64,000 nucleotides of DNA from contig NZ_BEWB01000016.1 of NCBI RefSeq assembly GCF_003112555.1, positions 1-64,000 on the forward strand. Direction: 5' to 3'. The stretch comes from Streptomyces coelicoflavus. GTDB taxonomy: Bacteria; Actinomycetota; Actinomycetes; Streptomycetales; Streptomycetaceae. This document shows, in pieces, positions 61,339 to 64,000 of this stretch (the stretch's first letter is position 1; each line of letters begins with the position of its first letter). Both the position numbers and the translations under genes were made by a program. Below the pieces are notes generated by a model that was given only the letters and a program-made list of their open reading frames with translations, did not search any database and had not been told where the DNA came from.

Positions 61339-62496
61339 ATGAGTGATGACAGCGGCAGTGCGAACCCCGGCCGGAGCGGGAGGGCGACGGAACGGACCAT
61401 GGGTGCACCGGTCGCGGCGGCCCCCGCAGGCCCGTGGTCGCGGCGCCTCGTGGACCGGCTGCCGGGCCTGGCCGTCGCGGTGGCCGTCGCTTCGGTGGCC
61501 ACCGTGGTGGGCGGCTGGTTCCCCCTGGTCGGGGGCCCGGTCGCGGGCATCGTCATCGGCGTCGCCCTGGCGGCCGTGCGGCGTCCGGCGGAGCGGCTCA
61601 AGCCGGGCATCACCACCGCGAGCAAGTTCGTCCTTCAGCTGTCGGTCGTCCTGCTCGGGTGCCAGCTCTCGCTCACCCAGGTCGTGCGGGTCGGGGGCAG
61701 TTCGCTTCCGGTCATGCTGGGGTCCCTGGTGGCCTGTCTGGCGGCCGCGTACTTCGTCGGCCGCAGGCTGGGCATCGGACGCGACCTGCGCACCCTGATC
61801 GGCGTCGGCACCAGCATCTGCGGTGCCTCCGCCATCGCGGCGGTCACTCCGGTCATCGGCGCCGCGAGCGCCGAGGTCGCCTACGCGGTGTCGACGATCT
61901 TCCTGTTCAACATCGCCGCGGTGCTCGTCTTCCCGGTCCTGGGGCATCTGCTGGACATGAGCCAGCAGGCCTTCGGGCTCTTCGCCGGAACCGCAGTCAA
62001 CGACACGTCCTCGGTCGTCGCCGCCGCCGCGACCTACGGCGACGAGGCCGGGCAGTACGCGGTCGTCGTCAAGCTCACGCGGACCCTCCTGATCATCCCG
62101 ATCTGCCTGTGGCTGGCCGCGCTGACCAAGCGCCGGGCCCTCGCCGCGGGCACCGGCGGTCCGGGTGCCGGTGACCCGGGTGCCGGTGGGCCAGGTGCCG
62201 GTGGGCCGGGCGCCGGACCGCGTCTGAACGTCCTGAAGCTGGTCCCCTGGTTCCTCGTCGGGTTCCTGCTGACCGCGCTGGTCAACACCCTCGGACTCAT
62301 CCCGGACCGGGCCCACCCCGGCCTGACCACCCTGTGCGTCTTCATGATCACGGTGGCGCTCTCGGCGATCGGCCTGACGACCGACCTGCGGGGACTGCGC
62401 CGGGCCGGTCCCAGACCCCTGCTGCTGGGAGCCTGTCTGTGGGTCGTGGTCTCGGTCACCAGTCTTGCCCTCCAGTACCTGACCTCCTCCTTGTGA
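61339..62496 (+). CDS. YeiH family putative sulfate/sulfonate exporter
   Basis: 385-aa UPF0324/YeiH membrane protein with about ten helices. Motifs: LPGLAVAVAVASVATVVGGW, TASKFVLQLSVVLLGCQLSL, GVGTSICGASAIAAVTPVIG and AGTAVNDTSSVVAAAATYGD, all conserved in the family. A cytoplasmic loop at about residues 272-295 is a tandem repeat of GGPGAG-type units encoded by 15-base DNA repeats (62156-62220). Members are proposed to export sulfate or sulfonates; evidence is limited. ATG 61339 precedes a polar N-terminus. The divergent LysR gene likely regulates it. Confidence 0.85.
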   Translation: MSDDSGSANPGRSGRATERTMGAPVAAAPAGPWSRRLVDRLPGLAVAVAVASVATVVGGWFPLVGGPVAGIVIGVALAAVRRPAERLKPGITTASKFVLQLSVVLLGCQLSLTQVVRVGGSSLPVMLGSLVACLAAAYFVGRRLGIGRDLRTLIGVGTSICGASAIAAVTPVIGAASAEVAYAVSTIFLFNIAAVLVFPVLGHLLDMSQQAFGLFAGTAVNDTSSVVAAAATYGDEAGQYAVVVKLTRTLLIIPICLWLAALTKRRALAAGTGGPGAGDPGAGGPGAGGPGAGPRLNVLKLVPWFLVGFLLTALVNTLGLIPDRAHPGLTTLCVFMITVALSAIGLTTDLRGLRRAGPRPLLLGACLWVVVSVTSLALQYLTSSL

Positions 62497-62616
62497 TGCG
62501 CCGGTCCCTCAAACCGTGTGTACCGAGGGACGGTTCCCACCGTTGAGGCGATGACGGTCCGGGCGGTACTGCACCGCTGCCCGGGCCGTCATCGCCGCGA
62601 GAGGGAGACCGGACAA

Positions 62617-62926
62617 GTGCATATCGCGTTGACGGCCGTGACCGTGCTGTACGGAGGGGTGTTCGTGGTCAGCGGCACGGGGCAGCTCGCCGGCGGCGTG
62701 CCAGGGCATCGGTGCTCTCGAACTGCTGGGGGGTGCAGGGCTGCTGACGGCCGGTTACGTGATGGTGGCCGGGGCCGTCGCCGCCGCGGGGCTCTTCCTG
62801 CTCGCGGCTGCCTTCCTCTACCACGACGGCCAGGAGGACCGGGGGCTTCGTCTGTGGGCGCCCGCCGTGACGGCCGCGGTCATGCTGTGCGTCGCCGTGG
62901 CACTGCCGCTGACCGGCGTCGGCTGA
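62617..62926 (+). pseudogene. Frameshifted DoxX-like membrane protein
   Basis: From GTG 62617, after a GAGGGAG ribosome site, the frame encodes HIALTAVTVLYGGVFVVSGT and GQLAGG, then continues wrongly. One base out of step, GIGALELLGGAGLLTAGYVM and VAGAVAAAGLFLLAAAFLYH appear, ending VAVALPLTGVG at TGA 62924-62926. The two parts resemble the first and later helices of small DoxX-like proteins, with the connecting segment lost. So a small deletion near 62700 caused a +1 shift. Confidence 0.65.
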
Positions 62927-63235
62927 GCCGACGGGACGTACCGACAGGCGTTCCGGCACGCCGGGAAGGTGTGTTGGCTGAGCCGGCCCGGAACACCCAC
63001 TCCGTCGGTGCTCCCACCGGCCGGCTCAGCCGGCCCCCGGCCCTGGCGGATGCGGCAAGGAATCCGCCAGAGCCGTGCCACGCGCGGCCGGGGAACCGTG
63101 CGCGGCGTCACCGCCGAAAGCGCCGCCCCCCACAGGCGAGAGCGACATCCGGCTTCCCACACCCCGCACAACGGGCTGGTCAGTGGTTCGGTTCACCGGA
63201 CGGGACGGAAATCTCGGTCCGTGCCGGGCGCCGCG
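62927..63235. other. Intergenic region, nothing identified
   Basis: 309 bases between the DoxX-like remnant and the sigma factor end. A long Arg/Pro-rich frame crosses it but has no start or family signature. Confidence 0.5.
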
Positions 63236-63802
63236 TCAGACGTCGAGTACCCCCTGGTCCTCCAGCGCCTTGCGCAGCGCCCGTATGGCGTAGAAGGCGC
63301 GGCTCTTGACCGTGCCGGACGGGATGCCGAGGTACTCCGCGGCCTGGTCCACCGTGTACTCCAGGTAGTACACGAGCCCGATCACGGTGCGCTGCTGTTC
63401 ATTGAGGTCCAGCACCGCGTTGTGCACCACGTGGAGGGTGAGCTCGTGGTCCGGACGCTCCCAGACGGCGTCGAGCTCCTCGGCGGGCACCAGTTTCAGG
63501 GGCCTGAGTCCCGCGGCCCGGTGATGATCGGTGACCAGGTTCCTGACCACGGTGAACAGCCACCGCCGCAGGTGCTGGTCATGACCGCGAAAGACGTCCG
63601 CGTGCGTCCAGGCGCGGGCCGCGGCCTCCTGGAGGACGTCCTCCGCCTTGTGCGAGTCCCCTCCCAGCAGCCGTGCCGCGTAGCGCAGGAGCGAGGGGCC
63701 GTACTCGTCGTAGACGCCCCGGACGAAGCCGTCGCGGTCGGCGTCCGGGGTGGGACGCCGGGGTCGGGCGGGGCGGATGCCCGCCTCCGTGATCCCGTGC
63801 AT
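63236..63802 (-). CDS. ECF RNA polymerase sigma factor
   Basis: 188-aa sigma-70 family, extracytoplasmic function type. Region 2 is at about 25-95: YDEYGPSLLRYAARLLGG, KAEDVLQEAAARAWTHADVF and RRWLFTVVRNLVTDHHRA (-10 recognition). Region 4 is at about 130-185: LDLNEQQRTVIGLVYYLEYT and VDQAAEYLGIPSGTVKSRAF (-35 recognition). ATG 63802 (MHGITEAG) is the likely start. No anti-sigma gene follows within the window. It is divergent from the partial LysR gene at the window end. Confidence 0.88.
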   Translation of the reverse strand: MHGITEAGIRPARPRRPTPDADRDGFVRGVYDEYGPSLLRYAARLLGGDSHKAEDVLQEAAARAWTHADVFRGHDQHLRRWLFTVVRNLVTDHHRAAGLRPLKLVPAEELDAVWERPDHELTLHVVHNAVLDLNEQQRTVIGLVYYLEYTVDQAAEYLGIPSGTVKSRAFYAIRALRKALEDQGVLDV

Positions 63803-63954
63803 GGGTGGTACCCAATCTTGTGCCGCCGGTCGTGTGGGGGTCACTCCCGTCCCGGACCGGGAGATTGGAACCCATACTCTTCGCACGCCCTTGGCCGGAC
63901 GTTGTCGTTCGCTTGCCTGCGGCTGTCCGCACACGGTCTCGCTAGACTCCGTTC

Positions 63955-64000
63955 GTGGACATCGGCTGGCTGGAAAGCTTCCTCGCACTCGTCGAGCACG
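63955..64000 (+). CDS. LysR family regulator, truncated by window end
   Basis: Only the first 15 codons are present: GTG 63955 encoding DIGWLESFLALVEH, the start of a LysR-type helix-turn-helix (LxSFLxLVE pattern). It is divergent from the sigma factor gene with about 150 bases between. The family is tentative because only this segment is visible. Confidence 0.6.
   Translation, partial: MDIGWLESFLALVEH

Noticed and set aside
1..64000. tRNA or rRNA genes
   Set aside because: No cloverleaf-compatible segment or rRNA-like sequence was found on reading, although a covariance search was not possible.

Overview
The window is about 70 % G+C with strong G/C preference at third codon positions. Many genes use GTG or TTG starts and purine-rich ribosome sites, and Tat-type, Sec-type and lipoprotein signals are common. 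Together with the gene families present (Tat-secreted GH11 xylanase, ScbR-like receptor, MmyB-type XRE regulators, SpoIIE-type phosphatase, ECF sigma factor, MMPL exporter), this points to a Streptomyces chromosome. The many broken genes, two degraded insertion-sequence remnants and a fragment of a phage/plasmid primase suggest an accessory, probably arm-proximal region. No rRNA, tRNA, CRISPR array or PKS/NRPS cluster was seen.

Layout. 0-10 kb: LigT-like RNA ligase, secreted lysyl-oxidase-type copper protein, a lipoprotein gene with an in-frame stop, an NmrA-type reductase divergent from its TetR regulator, small secreted proteins, a four-EF-hand protein, OsmC, YrhK and a stress SDR. 10-14 kb: a three-gene operon (Tudor-like HVA1, DUF488, alkyltransferase-like protein), a methyltransferase preceded by a 22-codon reading frame, and a DUF2249 protein next to a cysteine-bearing HTH regulator. 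14-24 kb: SpoIIE-type phosphatase, permease remnant, amidase, TPR protein, XRE/SnoaL divergent pair, methyltransferase and glutamate-synthase-like flavoprotein. 24-30 kb: SDR, a fumarylacetoacetase-family gene with an internal deletion, HxlR/RidA divergent pair, nitrilase, Fsr-like MFS/AraC pair.

29-42 kb: FG-GAP secreted protein, GH29 fucosidase, HAD phosphatase, ScbR-like regulator, XRE/epimerase pair, AKR/LysR pair, beta-propeller phytase, cardiolipin-synthase-like PLD. 42-46.6 kb: GH43 xylosidase and GH11 xylanase, both with CGAAA-type sites upstream, separated by an IS5-family remnant. 46.7-55 kb: enoyl-CoA hydratase/TetR pair, MFS/HxlR pair, and an MMPL - histidine kinase - response regulator operon. 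55-64 kb: a second IS remnant, orphan genes, alpha/beta hydrolase, SDR/AraC pair, primase fragment, LysR/YeiH pair, a frameshifted DoxX-like gene, an ECF sigma factor and the start of a LysR gene cut by the window end.

The dominant architecture is the divergent regulator-target pair (at least ten), most with an inverted repeat in the shared intergenic region, so most regulation here looks local. The clearest functional group is xylan breakdown (secreted GH11 xylanase making xylo-oligomers, intracellular GH43 enzyme finishing them). The less familiar candidates are the HVA1-DUF488-ATL operon and the short, strongly SD-preceded reading frame at 11.4 kb. Nothing in the window stands out as an obviously complete novel system.
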